Positions 45,030-53,335 of a stretch of DNA of 54,851 bases are shown piece after piece; the first letter of the stretch is position 1; every line of letters starts with the position of its first letter. Origin of the DNA: Candidatus Firestonebacteria bacterium RIFOXYD2_FULL_39_29 (GTDB lineage: Bacteria; Oederibacteriota; D2-FULL-39-29); the NCBI GenBank assembly GCA_001778375.1, contig MFGV01000019.1, positions 1 through 54,851 of the forward strand. Direction: 5' to 3'. The translations under genes and the position numbers were made by a program. Under the pieces are notes generated by a model. The model saw nothing but the letters and a program-made list of their open reading frames with translations, was not told where the DNA came from and did no database searches.

Positions 45030-45581
45030 ATGGATAAAAGTATGCTCTCCCGAATAAAACATTTGTTTGCAAAAGAGGAGCTTCCTCCGGATATATTATT
45101 TAAAGAAAAGCCGTCGTTGATTCTTCTTGTTCTTATTTATGTTCTGGCAATATGTGCGGTAATAGTTGTTGCAAAGTTCTACTCCGGAATTGTTCCGTTG
45201 CTTATCTCACAGATAACCTCGTTTTTTAAAGGCGTTAAGAGTGAATGGGTAGAGTTGATATTCCTTTTGATCACAAAATACATTTATCTTTTGATTGTAC
45301 TGCTTCTTGCGCTTTATCACGTAAAAAGGGAGATAACATCCTATACGCTTACAAAAAATGATTTGGTAATTAGAAAAGGTTTGCTTGTCAGAAAAGAGAT
45401 CTATGTACCCGTATCGAAGATATTAAATATTTCAATAAGAAGAAATTTTATCGGTCTAATAGCCGGATATGGAACAATAGAAGTGGAGCTTGGAGGGTAT
45501 GCCGCACCTATTACCCTTGAAAATATTTCAAATTCAAGAGAAAAAGTAAAGCTGCTCCTGCAATTGATAAATAAAATTTGA
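45030..45581 (+). CDS. bacterial PH-domain membrane protein
   Basis: A 183-residue protein with two membrane helices (about 28-50 and 68-92) and a C-terminal bPH2 domain (about 95-183), recognisable by YTLTKNDLVIRKGLLVRKEI and YVPVSKILNISI. Such proteins are common and of unknown function, perhaps scaffolds at the membrane. ATG 45030 is chosen because AGGAG lies seven bases before; a GTG at 45003 would extend it into the repeat element. It lies between copy A of the 160-bp repeat and the rhamnose kinase gene. Confidence 0.85.
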   Translation: MDKSMLSRIKHLFAKEELPPDILFKEKPSLILLVLIYVLAICAVIVVAKFYSGIVPLLISQITSFFKGVKSEWVELIFLLITKYIYLLIVLLLALYHVKREITSYTLTKNDLVIRKGLLVRKEIYVPVSKILNISIRRNFIGLIAGYGTIEVELGGYAAPITLENISNSREKVKLLLQLINKI

Positions 45582-45585
45582 TAAA

Positions 45586-45648
45586 GTTACGGGTAGAGAG
45601 TTGAGTGAAAAAGCTTTTGCTCGTAACTCGTCACCCGCGACTCGTAAC
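45586..45648. repeat. GTTACG...CGTAAC inverted word repeat
   Basis: GTTACGGGT opens and CTCGTAAC closes a 63-bp stretch, with GTAACTCGTCACCCGC words between. Related tracts lie at 44773 and 50663. Confidence 0.6.
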
Positions 45649-45679
45649 ATCTTTAAGTTCGTATCAACGGAGATAAATA

Positions 45680-47155
45680 ATGACGGTAGAAAGATATTTA
45701 GCTTTTGATTTTGGCGCCGGCAGCGGAAGAGCGGTAGTTGGAGAAATAAGCGGGAAAAATGAGCTCAAGTTGAGCGAGCTTCACAGGTTTCCCAATCAAA
45801 CTGTAAAATTAAAAGATACGCTTTATTGGAACACATTATCGCAGTATACAGAAATTAAAAATGGTTTCAGGATATTTGCTGCAAAATATTCCAAAGCCCC
45901 GAGGGGAGTAGGGATAGACACCTGGGGTGTTGATTTTGGACTCCTGGATGGCAAGGGAAGACTTATAGAAAATTCTGTAGCCTACAGGGATAAGCGGACG
46001 GATCATATACCGGAAAAATTGTTTAAACTGCTTTCCAGAAGAGAGCTTTACCGGCTTACCGGAATACAGATAATGCAGATCAATACTGTTTTTCAACTTT
46101 ACTCCCTTTCTCTTTCTAAAGACAGGACTTTAAAAGCTGCAAAAAGCCTGCTTTTTACTCCGGATCTGCTGAATTATTTTTTAACAGGAGAGAAAGCGTC
46201 GGAGTTTACCATCTCTACTACATCTCAATTATATAACCCAGAAAGCGGCAGATTTGAAAAGAAAATATTAGATAATATTGGTGTTGACCCGAAGCTTATG
46301 CAAAAATTTATTTTACCCGGGGAAAAACTCGGGAAAATAATTCCGGAGATTTCTTCCGAGACAGGCCTTTCTTCAGGTGTGCCGGTAATAGCGGTTGCTT
46401 CTCATGATACGGCTTCAGCTATAGCTGCAATTCCTGCGGAGACGGATAACTTTATTTACATCAGCAGCGGGAGCTGGTCTCTTATCGGTTTTGAAACGGA
46501 AAAGCCCTGCATTAATGAGAACTCCGCAAAGTTTAATATTACCAACGAGGGCGGTGTCGGAGGGACCTTCCGGGTCCTCAAAAATATTAACGGGCTCTGG
46601 CTAGTACAGGAGGTCAAGCGGATGCTTCTAAGAAAGAAAGAGTATTCTTTCCCGGAGCTTACAAAGCTTGCGGAAAAAGCGAAACCTTTAACCGCTGTAA
46701 TAGATCCGAATGACCCGTGTTTTCTCGCACCGAAGGATATGATAAAAGAAATTCAAAACTACTGCAGAAAAACCGGGCAGTCGGTGCCGCAGGATGAAGG
46801 CTCGATCGTCAGAACTGTTCTCGAAAGCCTTGCGCTTTCTTACAGGCAGGCAATAGAGCAAATTACAGTTTTAAGAGGAAAAAAACCGGAGTGTATCCAT
46901 ATTATAGGCGGTGGATCCAATAACAGGCTACTTAACAGGTTTACCGCTGAAGCAGCCGGAGTTCCGGTTTTTGCGGGACCTTCCGAGGCAACCTCAGCCG
47001 GAAATATCCTGGTACAGGCAATGGGGATGGGAAGATTAAGTTCGTTAAAAGATATAAGAGAGGTAAGTAAGAAGTCATTCAGACCGGAAGTGTACATGCC
47101 GAAAAGTAACGGTGGATTTGAGAAGGCGTATGAGAAGTATCTTAAATTAAAGTAG
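45680..47155 (+). CDS. rhaB: rhamnulokinase
   Basis: A 491-residue FGGY-family kinase that phosphorylates L-rhamnulose. The rhamnulokinase look is clear: AFDFGAGSGRAVVG (8-21), GIDTWGVDFGLLD, YRDKRTDHIP, HDTASAIAAIP, and the ATP-site GGGSNNRLLNRFTAEAAG near 418-435. Length is normal. GGAG precedes the ATG. The gene for the next step of the pathway, rhamnulose-1-phosphate aldolase, is not in the window, but the isomerase lies 205 bases downstream past copy B of the repeat. Confidence 0.93.
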   Translation: MTVERYLAFDFGAGSGRAVVGEISGKNELKLSELHRFPNQTVKLKDTLYWNTLSQYTEIKNGFRIFAAKYSKAPRGVGIDTWGVDFGLLDGKGRLIENSVAYRDKRTDHIPEKLFKLLSRRELYRLTGIQIMQINTVFQLYSLSLSKDRTLKAAKSLLFTPDLLNYFLTGEKASEFTISTTSQLYNPESGRFEKKILDNIGVDPKLMQKFILPGEKLGKIIPEISSETGLSSGVPVIAVASHDTASAIAAIPAETDNFIYISSGSWSLIGFETEKPCINENSAKFNITNEGGVGGTFRVLKNINGLWLVQEVKRMLLRKKEYSFPELTKLAEKAKPLTAVIDPNDPCFLAPKDMIKEIQNYCRKTGQSVPQDEGSIVRTVLESLALSYRQAIEQITVLRGKKPECIHIIGGGSNNRLLNRFTAEAAGVPVFAGPSEATSAGNILVQAMGMGRLSSLKDIREVSKKSFRPEVYMPKSNGGFEKAYEKYLKLK

Positions 47156-47170
47156 CCGCCAAATAAAATC

Positions 47171-47334
47171 ACTAAGAATTAAGCACTAATAACTAAACAA
47201 TAACTAAGGTCACTAAGCACTAAAAAGGAAGATATTTAATATAGGTTCGATGATTTTGTTTAGAATTTATAGTTTTGTTCTTAGTGCTTGGTTTAAAGTT
47301 TGTTTAGTGCTTAGAATTTAAGTCTTAGTAATTA
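47171..47334. repeat. ACTAAG palindromic element, copy B (about 164 bp)
   Basis: About 85-90% identical by eye to copy A along its length, with the same inverted ends. It separates rhaB from rhaA and its right edge lies 27 bases before the rhaA ATG. Confidence 0.88.
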
Positions 47335-47360
47335 AAAATATTTTGTACGGAGGAGTTTAA

Positions 47361-48620
47361 ATGAATTTGACTATAAAAAAAGAGTATGCACTTGCAAAAG
47401 AACGTTATGCGAAACTCGGTGTAAACACGGCTGGGGCATTAAAAAAACTAAGTTCAGTCAGCTTATCTCTTCATTGCTGGCAGGGGGATGATGTTTCCGG
47501 ATTTGAAAAGGAGGGCTCGCTCCTTTCCGGCGGCATTCAGGTAACGGGTAACCGGTTTGGCAAGGCAAGAAGCGCGGATGAACTTAGAAATGATCTGGAA
47601 AAGGCGCTCTCACTGCTCCCCGGAAAACATAGAGTAAACCTGCACGCTATATATGGTAACTTTACAATGAAAAAAAATGACAGGGATCAAATAAGTAAGG
47701 AAAATTTTACGGATTGGGTTTCCTGGGCAAAGAAACAGAAGTTAAAACTTGATTTTAACGCAACACTCTTCTCGCATCCGAAATCGGAGTCCGGTTTTAC
47801 GTTAAGCAGTAAGGATGCTTCTATCCGTGCTTTCTGGGTGGAGCATGTTAAAAAATGCCGTGAGATCTCTGCCTGGTTCGGGCAGACACTCGGGAGCGCC
47901 GCAGTCCACAATCTCTGGATAGCTGACGGGATGAAAGACCAGTGCGCGGACAAGCGTGGTTACAGAGAAGCGCTTAAGAAATCTCTGGATGAAATATATT
48001 CGGAGAAACTCTCTTCAAGATATATAAAAGATGCGGTAGAATCAAAACTTTTCGGGATAGGGAGCGAGTCTTTTGTTGTCGGTTCCCAGGAGTTTTACAC
48101 TTCGTATGCCTTAAAGAACAATCTTATGCTCTGTCTTGATATGGGACATTTTCATCCGACCGAAAGTATAGCGGATAAAATCTCGGCAATACTGATTTTC
48201 CAGAAAGAAGTACTAATCCATGTGAGCCGCGGCGTTCGCTGGGACTCCGATCATGTTGTCCTTTTTGATGACGCTACAAAAGAAGTAGCCTCGGAAGTAA
48301 AAAGAAACAATGCTCTATCTACAGCCCACTTTGCCTTGGATTATTTTGACGCTTCTATTAACAGGATAGGCGCGTGGGTAATCGGCGCAAGAGCCGCTCA
48401 AAAATCCCTTCTATGCGCGTTACTTGAACCGACCAGCACTCTTGTTAAAGCCGAAGAGTCCGGGGACTATTTCAAACGCCTCGCGCTCTCCGAAGAATTA
48501 AAAGCCATGCCCTTTGGCGCAGTCTGGAATTATTTCTGCGAGCAGGAAGGCGTACCCTCAGGAAGTGAGTGGATAAAGGAAGTAGAAACTTACGAAAAGG
48601 AAGTCCTTACCAAGAGATAA
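47361..48620 (+). CDS. rhaA: L-rhamnose isomerase
   Basis: A 419-residue metal-dependent sugar isomerase (TIM barrel) that converts L-rhamnose to L-rhamnulose. SLHCWQGDDVSGFE (36-49) is the family signature; VNLHAIYGN, LDFNATLFSHP, MLCLDMGHFHPTES and HVSRGVRWDSDHVV carry the metal and substrate ligands. Length is normal. GGAGGAG precedes the ATG. With rhaB it gives two of the three core steps of rhamnose use. Confidence 0.96.
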   Translation: MNLTIKKEYALAKERYAKLGVNTAGALKKLSSVSLSLHCWQGDDVSGFEKEGSLLSGGIQVTGNRFGKARSADELRNDLEKALSLLPGKHRVNLHAIYGNFTMKKNDRDQISKENFTDWVSWAKKQKLKLDFNATLFSHPKSESGFTLSSKDASIRAFWVEHVKKCREISAWFGQTLGSAAVHNLWIADGMKDQCADKRGYREALKKSLDEIYSEKLSSRYIKDAVESKLFGIGSESFVVGSQEFYTSYALKNNLMLCLDMGHFHPTESIADKISAILIFQKEVLIHVSRGVRWDSDHVVLFDDATKEVASEVKRNNALSTAHFALDYFDASINRIGAWVIGARAAQKSLLCALLEPTSTLVKAEESGDYFKRLALSEELKAMPFGAVWNYFCEQEGVPSGSEWIKEVETYEKEVLTKR

Positions 48621-48637
48621 AATAGTTTGTATCCTTG

Positions 48638-48659
48638 TCCGCCAATGCTTTGTGGCGGA
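48638..48659. repeat. TCCGCCA...TGGCGGA hairpin
   Basis: Seven-base perfect arms around an eight-base loop (ATGCTTTG), 18 bases after the rhaA stop. The same hairpin, loop nearly identical, is at 50585-50606. At 48731-48759 the words TTAGACAG, TTAGACAT, TTAGAC follow. Confidence 0.75.
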
Positions 48660-48779
48660 AGTGGAAGCGAACTCGAAATTCCTATAAACTTGATATTATG
48701 AATTTTAATTATTTCATTTTTCTGCTTCGGTTTTTGGGTTAGACAGTTAGACATTAGACTTTTATGGAGTTATTATTTC

Positions 48780-48788
48780 TGTTATAAT
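48780..48788 (+). promoter_or_regulatory. extended -10 promoter of ygiQ, leaderless type
   Basis: TGtTATAAT, with the hexamer at 48783-48788, predicts +1 at 48795, one base inside the ATG at 48794. The -35 (TTTTAT) is weak. No SD. Confidence 0.6.
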
Positions 48789-48793
48789 GAATA

Positions 48794-50524
48794 ATGTTTA
48801 TACCTACAACAGCAGATGAAGTAAAAAGAATCGGTTGGAAAACTCTGGATATTATTCTGATAACCGGAGATGCTTATATTGACAGCTCTTTTATTGGCGT
48901 TGCTGTTATCGGCAAAGTTCTTATGAATGCGGGTTTTAGAGTGGGGATCATTGCCCAGCCGGATTTGACCTCAATTCTTGATATAACACGACTTGGTGAA
49001 CCGGAATTATTCTGGGGGGTTACCGCAGGGGCGGTGGATTCCATGGTAGCTAACTATACCGCTTTGCTTCGAAAAAGACTGGAAGATGATTTTACCCCCG
49101 GTGTTGAAAATAATAAAAGGCCTGAGAGGGCGGTTATTGCGTACACCAACCTTATTAAGCGGAACTTCAAAAAAACAAAACCCATAATTCTTGGCGGGCT
49201 TGAAGCATCTCTCCGGCGCATCGCGCACTATGATTATTTTACCGACTCAATCAGGCGCTCTGTCCTTTTTGACGCTAAGGCAGATATTCTTGTTTACGGT
49301 ATGGGAGAAAAAGCGGTATTAGAAATAGCGGCGGCTTTAAAGGAAGGAAAGGATTGTAAGAACATAAAAGGCATCTGTTATGCGTCAAGTGAAGCGAAAC
49401 CGGACTATATAGAAGTTGCCTCATACGATGAAGTAAAGACGGATAAAAAGAAATTTGCAGAGATGTTCAAAATATTTTATGATAACACCGACCCGGTTAC
49501 CGCCAAGGGTTTACTTCAAAAACACGATACAAGATACCTTGTGCAAAATCCTCCCCAACCCAACCTGACGACACCGGAACTTGACGCTATCTACGACCTT
49601 GATTATGAAAGAGAAGTTCATCCGTATTATAAACAAAAAGGCGAGGTCAGGGCGATGGAGACGATTAAATATTCCATAACATCGCATCGCGGCTGTTACG
49701 GGGAGTGTAATTTTTGCTCGCTTGCCGTTCATCAGGGTACGACTGTTGTTTCAAGAAGCAGTGAGTCCATAATAAGAGAAGCAGAAAATATCTCCGGACG
49801 GGCAAATTTTAAGGGTTTTATCACGGACGTAGGCGGCCCTACTGCAAATATGTACGGTATAGAGTGTAAAAAGAAATTAAAAGAGGGAAGATGCAAAGAC
49901 AGAAGGTGTATTTATCCTGAGATCTGCCCTAAATTAAATATAAGCCACCTTCCCCAGATGGAGCTCCTTCGAAAAATTGCCGCGATACCGGGGGTAAAAA
50001 AAGTCTTTATTGCCTCAGGTCTTCGCTATGACATGATAATAAACGATAGAGAGTTTGGCCTTGAGTATCTGGAAGAACTAGTTAAAGATCACGTTTCAGG
50101 ACAGCTAAAGATAGCTCCCGAGCATATAACGGAAAAAGTAACAGCTTTAATGGGAAAAACAAAATTAGCCCATCTGCGGAAATTCAGAGAACAATTTGAC
50201 GGATTTAATCTTAAGCATAAGAAGAACCAGTTCTTGACGTATTATATGATAGCCGCGCATCCCGGCTGTGAGCTTACCGATATGAAAGAACTCCGGGCCT
50301 TCGTAAGAAAAGAATTAAAAATGACCCCCGAGCAGATACAGGTCTTTACCCCGGCGCCTTCAACGTATTCAACCTTGATGTACCACACCGGCTACGACCC
50401 TTTCACCGGCAAAGCAATTTTCGTAGAAAAAGGCCTGAAAGGAAAAAGAGAACAGAGAGACGTGATTTTTGAGCCGGTGGAAGAAAAAGGATACAAAGGT
50501 CACAGAATACAGACGGGAGACTGA
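48794..50524 (+). CDS. YgiQ family radical SAM protein
   Basis: A 576-residue radical SAM enzyme of the UPF0313/YgiQ family. The N-terminal B12-binding-like domain covers about 1-200 (LILITGDAYIDSSF-type start), and the radical SAM cluster motif is Cys301, Cys305, Cys308 (RGCYGECNFC). Later family stretches include DVGGPTANMYG, IAPEHITEKV and AHPGCELTDM. Members likely modify RNA or protein; no function is proven. It is a single-gene unit without SD, its ATG lying at the predicted transcription start. Confidence 0.93.
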   Translation: MFIPTTADEVKRIGWKTLDIILITGDAYIDSSFIGVAVIGKVLMNAGFRVGIIAQPDLTSILDITRLGEPELFWGVTAGAVDSMVANYTALLRKRLEDDFTPGVENNKRPERAVIAYTNLIKRNFKKTKPIILGGLEASLRRIAHYDYFTDSIRRSVLFDAKADILVYGMGEKAVLEIAAALKEGKDCKNIKGICYASSEAKPDYIEVASYDEVKTDKKKFAEMFKIFYDNTDPVTAKGLLQKHDTRYLVQNPPQPNLTTPELDAIYDLDYEREVHPYYKQKGEVRAMETIKYSITSHRGCYGECNFCSLAVHQGTTVVSRSSESIIREAENISGRANFKGFITDVGGPTANMYGIECKKKLKEGRCKDRRCIYPEICPKLNISHLPQMELLRKIAAIPGVKKVFIASGLRYDMIINDREFGLEYLEELVKDHVSGQLKIAPEHITEKVTALMGKTKLAHLRKFREQFDGFNLKHKKNQFLTYYMIAAHPGCELTDMKELRAFVRKELKMTPEQIQVFTPAPSTYSTLMYHTGYDPFTGKAIFVEKGLKGKREQRDVIFEPVEEKGYKGHRIQTGD

Positions 50525-50751
50525 GTAGAGGTTTGGATGTTTAGATGGTTGGAGGGTTAGCAAGTACGTTGAGCTGAAGCGAAATCCGCCAACGCTTTTT
50601 GGCGGAAAGTACGAAGTTTAAAATTAATGAGTTTTTATTATATTAATACCACATTAATGTAGCACCCGTAACTCTTCACCCGCTACTCGCAACATCTTTT
50701 AGTATGCAGCCGTATAATTAAGTCAAAAATAATAAAACTGGAGAAAAGCAC
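50525..50751. repeat. gap with GGTTTAGATG words, GGCGGA hairpin and CACCCG words
   Basis: GGTTTGGATG/TTTAGATGG/TTGGAGGGTTAG words lie at 50529-50560. TCCGCCA/TGGCGGA (50585-50606) repeats the hairpin at 48638. CACCCGTAACTCTTCACCCG (50663-50682) is the inverted form of the 44773 words. TATAAT at 50713-50718 may be the promoter of the next gene. No other gene is seen. Confidence 0.6.
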
Positions 50752-51312
50752 ATGCCCCATGAACATAAGCATGATATCTTCTGCGCCGGCCGCGCCGGGA
50801 AGTTAATAGGCTTTTTAAGACGGCTTACCCAGAATCCTTACAGGATACTGAAACCGTACTTAAAGGAAGGGATGACTCTGCTGGACTTTGGGTCCGGTCC
50901 GGGATTTTTTACCGTACCTGCGGCAAAGCTTGTAGGAACTTCAGGAAAAATATATGCCGTGGATGTTCAGCAGCAGATGCTGGATATGCTTGTCAAGTAC
51001 GCGGATAAAAAAGGTGTATTAGGGAATATAATAACTATAAATAATCCTGAACATGAAATAGGTATTGAATTAGAAGCAGATATCATCCTTGCAATATATG
51101 TAGCGCATGAAGTTCCTGACAGGGACAAGTTGTTCCTGAGTCTAAAGAAAAGACTAAAACCGGAAGGATTCCTCCTTCTTGCCGAACCCAAACACAGGGT
51201 GACTGAAACCGAGTTCAAAGAAACCCTGGAGATAGCAAAGAAGAACGGCCTGGAAGAAGCGGGTAAGTTTAAGATGGTGGAAAGCAGAACGGCAGTGCTG
51301 AAAAAAAGTTAA
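50752..51312 (+). CDS. class I SAM-dependent methyltransferase
   Basis: A 186-residue methyltransferase with a Rossmann core. Motif I is LLDFGSGPGFFTVPA near 43-57, the acidic motif II IYAVDVQQQML near 67-77, and a motif IV-like DIILAIYVAHEVPD near 108-121. The N-terminus is His-rich (MPHEHKHDIF) and may bind metal. The substrate is unknown; the UbiE/ArsM-type small-molecule group fits best. GGAGAAAAGCAC precedes the ATG. It is followed by an AT-rich gap and a divergently regulated cluster. Confidence 0.85.
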   Translation: MPHEHKHDIFCAGRAGKLIGFLRRLTQNPYRILKPYLKEGMTLLDFGSGPGFFTVPAAKLVGTSGKIYAVDVQQQMLDMLVKYADKKGVLGNIITINNPEHEIGIELEADIILAIYVAHEVPDRDKLFLSLKKRLKPEGFLLLAEPKHRVTETEFKETLEIAKKNGLEEAGKFKMVESRTAVLKKS

Positions 51313-51378
51313 TAAAGTTTTTAAGGTTTGTAAAGTTTATAAAGTAAAAGCAAAATAACAGCTAAAGACAGAAAGGTG

Positions 51379-51418
51379 TTGACGTACTGTATGTTCTTAT
51401 GTATAATATTATATACAT
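51379..51418 (+). promoter_or_regulatory. promoter and candidate operator of the first HTH-NTase gene
   Basis: TTGACG (51379-51384), 17 bases, TATAAT (51402-51407). A near-palindrome ATGTATAATA/TTATATACAT (51399-51418) covers the -10 and start region, suggesting autoregulation. AGGAG follows at 51419-51423. Confidence 0.7.
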
Positions 51419-51427
51419 AGGAGAAAT

Positions 51428-52024
51428 GTGCATATAAATAATGTGTTAGAATATATATTTGCGAAGAAGACAGGGGTGAAGCTGTTACGCTGGCTGGTGC
51501 TTGATGATACCGAAAGAAGCGGCAGAGAACTGGCGAAGTTTGCGGGTATTTCGGCTATGCAAGCCCATATTAATCTCCAGGAACTAAGGGAAGAAGGACT
51601 TGTTTCCGTGCGCAGTATAGGGAATGCCATGGTGTACAAAATCAAAGAAGACCATTTTCTGATGAAAAATATATTAAAAGAGTTGTTCAAGGCAGAAAAA
51701 GAGCTTTTTGATAAGTTGAAAGCGGAGTATATTGATAAAGCTGTAAAAAAAGCGGAATGTGTTATTCTCTTTGGCAGTGTATTTGAAAAGACAGAAAAAG
51801 GCAACAGCGATTTAGATCTGTTTGTCTTATGCAGAAGTGAAGCGGATAAAAAGGTTATCGAAAAAGAGTTTTCGGATGTCGGTATTAATTTTCTTGTTGA
51901 AACCGGGAATTCACTTTCACCGTTGATACTGACAGAGTATGAATATAAGAAAGCAGTGAAAGAAAAAAAAGGGATAATTGCTAATATAAAAGGAGGGAAA
52001 GTTTTAAAAGGCAAGCTTCCATAA
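51428..52024 (+). CDS. winged-helix/MNT nucleotidyltransferase fusion, first copy
   Basis: A 198-residue protein. Residues 1-75 form a winged helix-turn-helix (ELAKFAGISAMQAHINLQEL), and 108-185 a minimal nucleotidyltransferase with the GS-X10-DxD motif at Gly116, Ser117, Asp128 and Asp130. MNT antitoxins AMPylate HEPN toxins, and the fused HTH should bind its promoter. A GTG start is used, after AGGAG with a four-base gap. No HEPN gene follows directly; the nearest one lies after the second copy, 1.2 kb away. A 200-base gap separates the two. Confidence 0.8.
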   Translation: MHINNVLEYIFAKKTGVKLLRWLVLDDTERSGRELAKFAGISAMQAHINLQELREEGLVSVRSIGNAMVYKIKEDHFLMKNILKELFKAEKELFDKLKAEYIDKAVKKAECVILFGSVFEKTEKGNSDLDLFVLCRSEADKKVIEKEFSDVGINFLVETGNSLSPLILTEYEYKKAVKEKKGIIANIKGGKVLKGKLP

Positions 52025-52231
52025 AAGTATTAATTTCACGGGGGTGAAATGACAGGCAAAATTCCAAGAAAAACGAGAGAAAAAAGTACGTATTCTTTGT
52101 ATTTTAAAAAGGCAAATCAGTATTATAGGGTAATTATTGCCAACATATAAAAAGCTAATCACAACGGTTTTCTCTTGACATGAATATGCCTGAAGCATAC
52201 AATTATATGCATAGGGCATACAGAGGTGAAT
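52025..52231 (+). promoter_or_regulatory. promoter with two TATGC-N5-GCATA operators
   Basis: TTGACA (52175-52180), 17 bases, TACAAT (52198-52203). TATGC-N5-GCATA occurs twice, at 52185-52199 and 52206-52220, centres 21 bp apart, i.e. two helical turns. One overlaps the spacer and -10, the other the start site. A repressor from the following gene is the natural candidate. The rest of the gap (52025-52170) holds no gene. Confidence 0.75.
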
Positions 52232-52834
52232 ATGTTAGATCTAAAGGGAAATAAGGGGAAAATATTGGGGATATTGTATTCTTCGCCGGACCGGGATTAC
52301 TATATGCAGGAGCTGGGGCGGCTTATTGGAAAAAAACCCGGAGTGTTTCAAAAGGCTCTTGAAGCGCTTTCAAAAGAAGGTGTTTTAAAAAGTGAATACA
52401 GGGCAAACGCAAGATATTTCCGGGCAAATGAAGAATATCCGCTTTATGCGGAGCTGAAATCCATAGTTAAAAAGACATCCGGAATGATCCCTGAAATTAA
52501 AAGTGTTATCATAACAATGCAAGGGATTAAATTCGCTTTTTTATACGGCTCTTATGCTAAAGGAAAAGAAAACTCTGCTTCTGATATAGATATTTTCCTG
52601 GTTGGAGTTGTTGATGACAGCAAATTATTAAAGGTAATAGAGAATCTTGAGAATAAAATTAAAAGAGAAATAAATTATAGGATAATTCCTCAAAAAGAGC
52701 TGCTTTCTTTATTGAGAGAAAAAGATCCCTTTATCTTGAGCATCTTTTCTGATAAAATAATAATGCTCAAGGGGGACGAATATGAATTTAGAGGAATATT
52801 TAATACAAAATCTCGTAAAAAAAGTAGTTCCTGA
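52232..52834 (+). CDS. winged-helix/MNT nucleotidyltransferase fusion, second copy
   Basis: A 200-residue protein with an N-terminal winged helix (about 5-75, YYMQELGRLIGKKPGVFQKA) and an MNT domain (about 90-180) with GS-X10-DxD at Gly106, Ser107, Asp118 and Asp120. It should be the antitoxin and autorepressor of a MNT-HEPN pair, since the HEPN gene starts 53 bases before its stop. ATG 52232 is chosen over the GTG at 52226 because AGAGG lies five bases upstream. The C-terminal ~15 residues (KSRKKSSS) are basic and overlap the toxin start. Confidence 0.83.
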   Translation: MLDLKGNKGKILGILYSSPDRDYYMQELGRLIGKKPGVFQKALEALSKEGVLKSEYRANARYFRANEEYPLYAELKSIVKKTSGMIPEIKSVIITMQGIKFAFLYGSYAKGKENSASDIDIFLVGVVDDSKLLKVIENLENKIKREINYRIIPQKELLSLLREKDPFILSIFSDKIIMLKGDEYEFRGIFNTKSRKKSSS

Positions 52835-53234
52835 TTTTCTTCAAATAAACATGCAATTGAAAAGATCAAGAAAAGATATTGTTGCGGCTGAGAAGCTGGC
52901 GAAATCTGACAAAACCTGGGCTTATACGATCTGCTACCATTCAATGCTAAGGAATGCAAGGGCTTTAATGTATGCGAATGGATATCTTCCGACGAACAGG
53001 AATACGCATAAAACTATCGTACAATATGTGAGCTCTCAAATTGGAAAGGAGTATTCGGATATTATCAGTAAACTGGGCCGTATGAGGCGCGAGAGACATG
53101 ATTTCATATACGAATCTAAAAACGGCATTTCAACTTTTCAAGTTACAACAGCAATAAACTATGCAAAAACCTTGGCGAAAGTTATAGAAAAGTCCATAAA
53201 TAAGATAAATCCTCAAAGCAGTATAATGGAGTAA
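52782..53234 (+). CDS. HEPN domain protein, probable toxin
   Basis: A 150-residue all-helical HEPN protein (residues ~15-140). The putative RNase motif is Arg100-x5-His106 in RMRRERHDFIY. In known HepT/MntA modules the NTase partner AMPylates a tyrosine next to this motif, and Tyr110 sits nearby. The RX4-6H spacing fits the general HEPN definition but is one longer than the RX4HXY of classical HepT. AAGGGGGACGAAT before the ATG supplies a good SD inside the upstream gene, so expression is coupled. Confidence 0.83.
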   Translation: MNLEEYLIQNLVKKVVPDFLQINMQLKRSRKDIVAAEKLAKSDKTWAYTICYHSMLRNARALMYANGYLPTNRNTHKTIVQYVSSQIGKEYSDIISKLGRMRRERHDFIYESKNGISTFQVTTAINYAKTLAKVIEKSINKINPQSSIME

Positions 53235-53335
53235 ATTTTGCTCCGACTTGTTAACGCTTTATACGTGCCATCTCTTTTAAAATCTCGTCAAAAGATCCGC
53301 CTTTTATGACTGGCGGATGTGTCATCAGTGCCTTC
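53235..53335. repeat. GGCGGAT hairpin between convergent genes
   Basis: ATCCGCC (53295-53301) and GGCGGAT (53312-53318) pair around a ten-base loop, between the converging HEPN and synthase genes. It is a further GGCGGA-type arm pair. Confidence 0.65.

Noticed and set aside
51428-52024. Start at the ATG at 51426.
   Set aside because: It is in a different frame from the NTase; the GTG at 51428 is in frame with AGGAG upstream.
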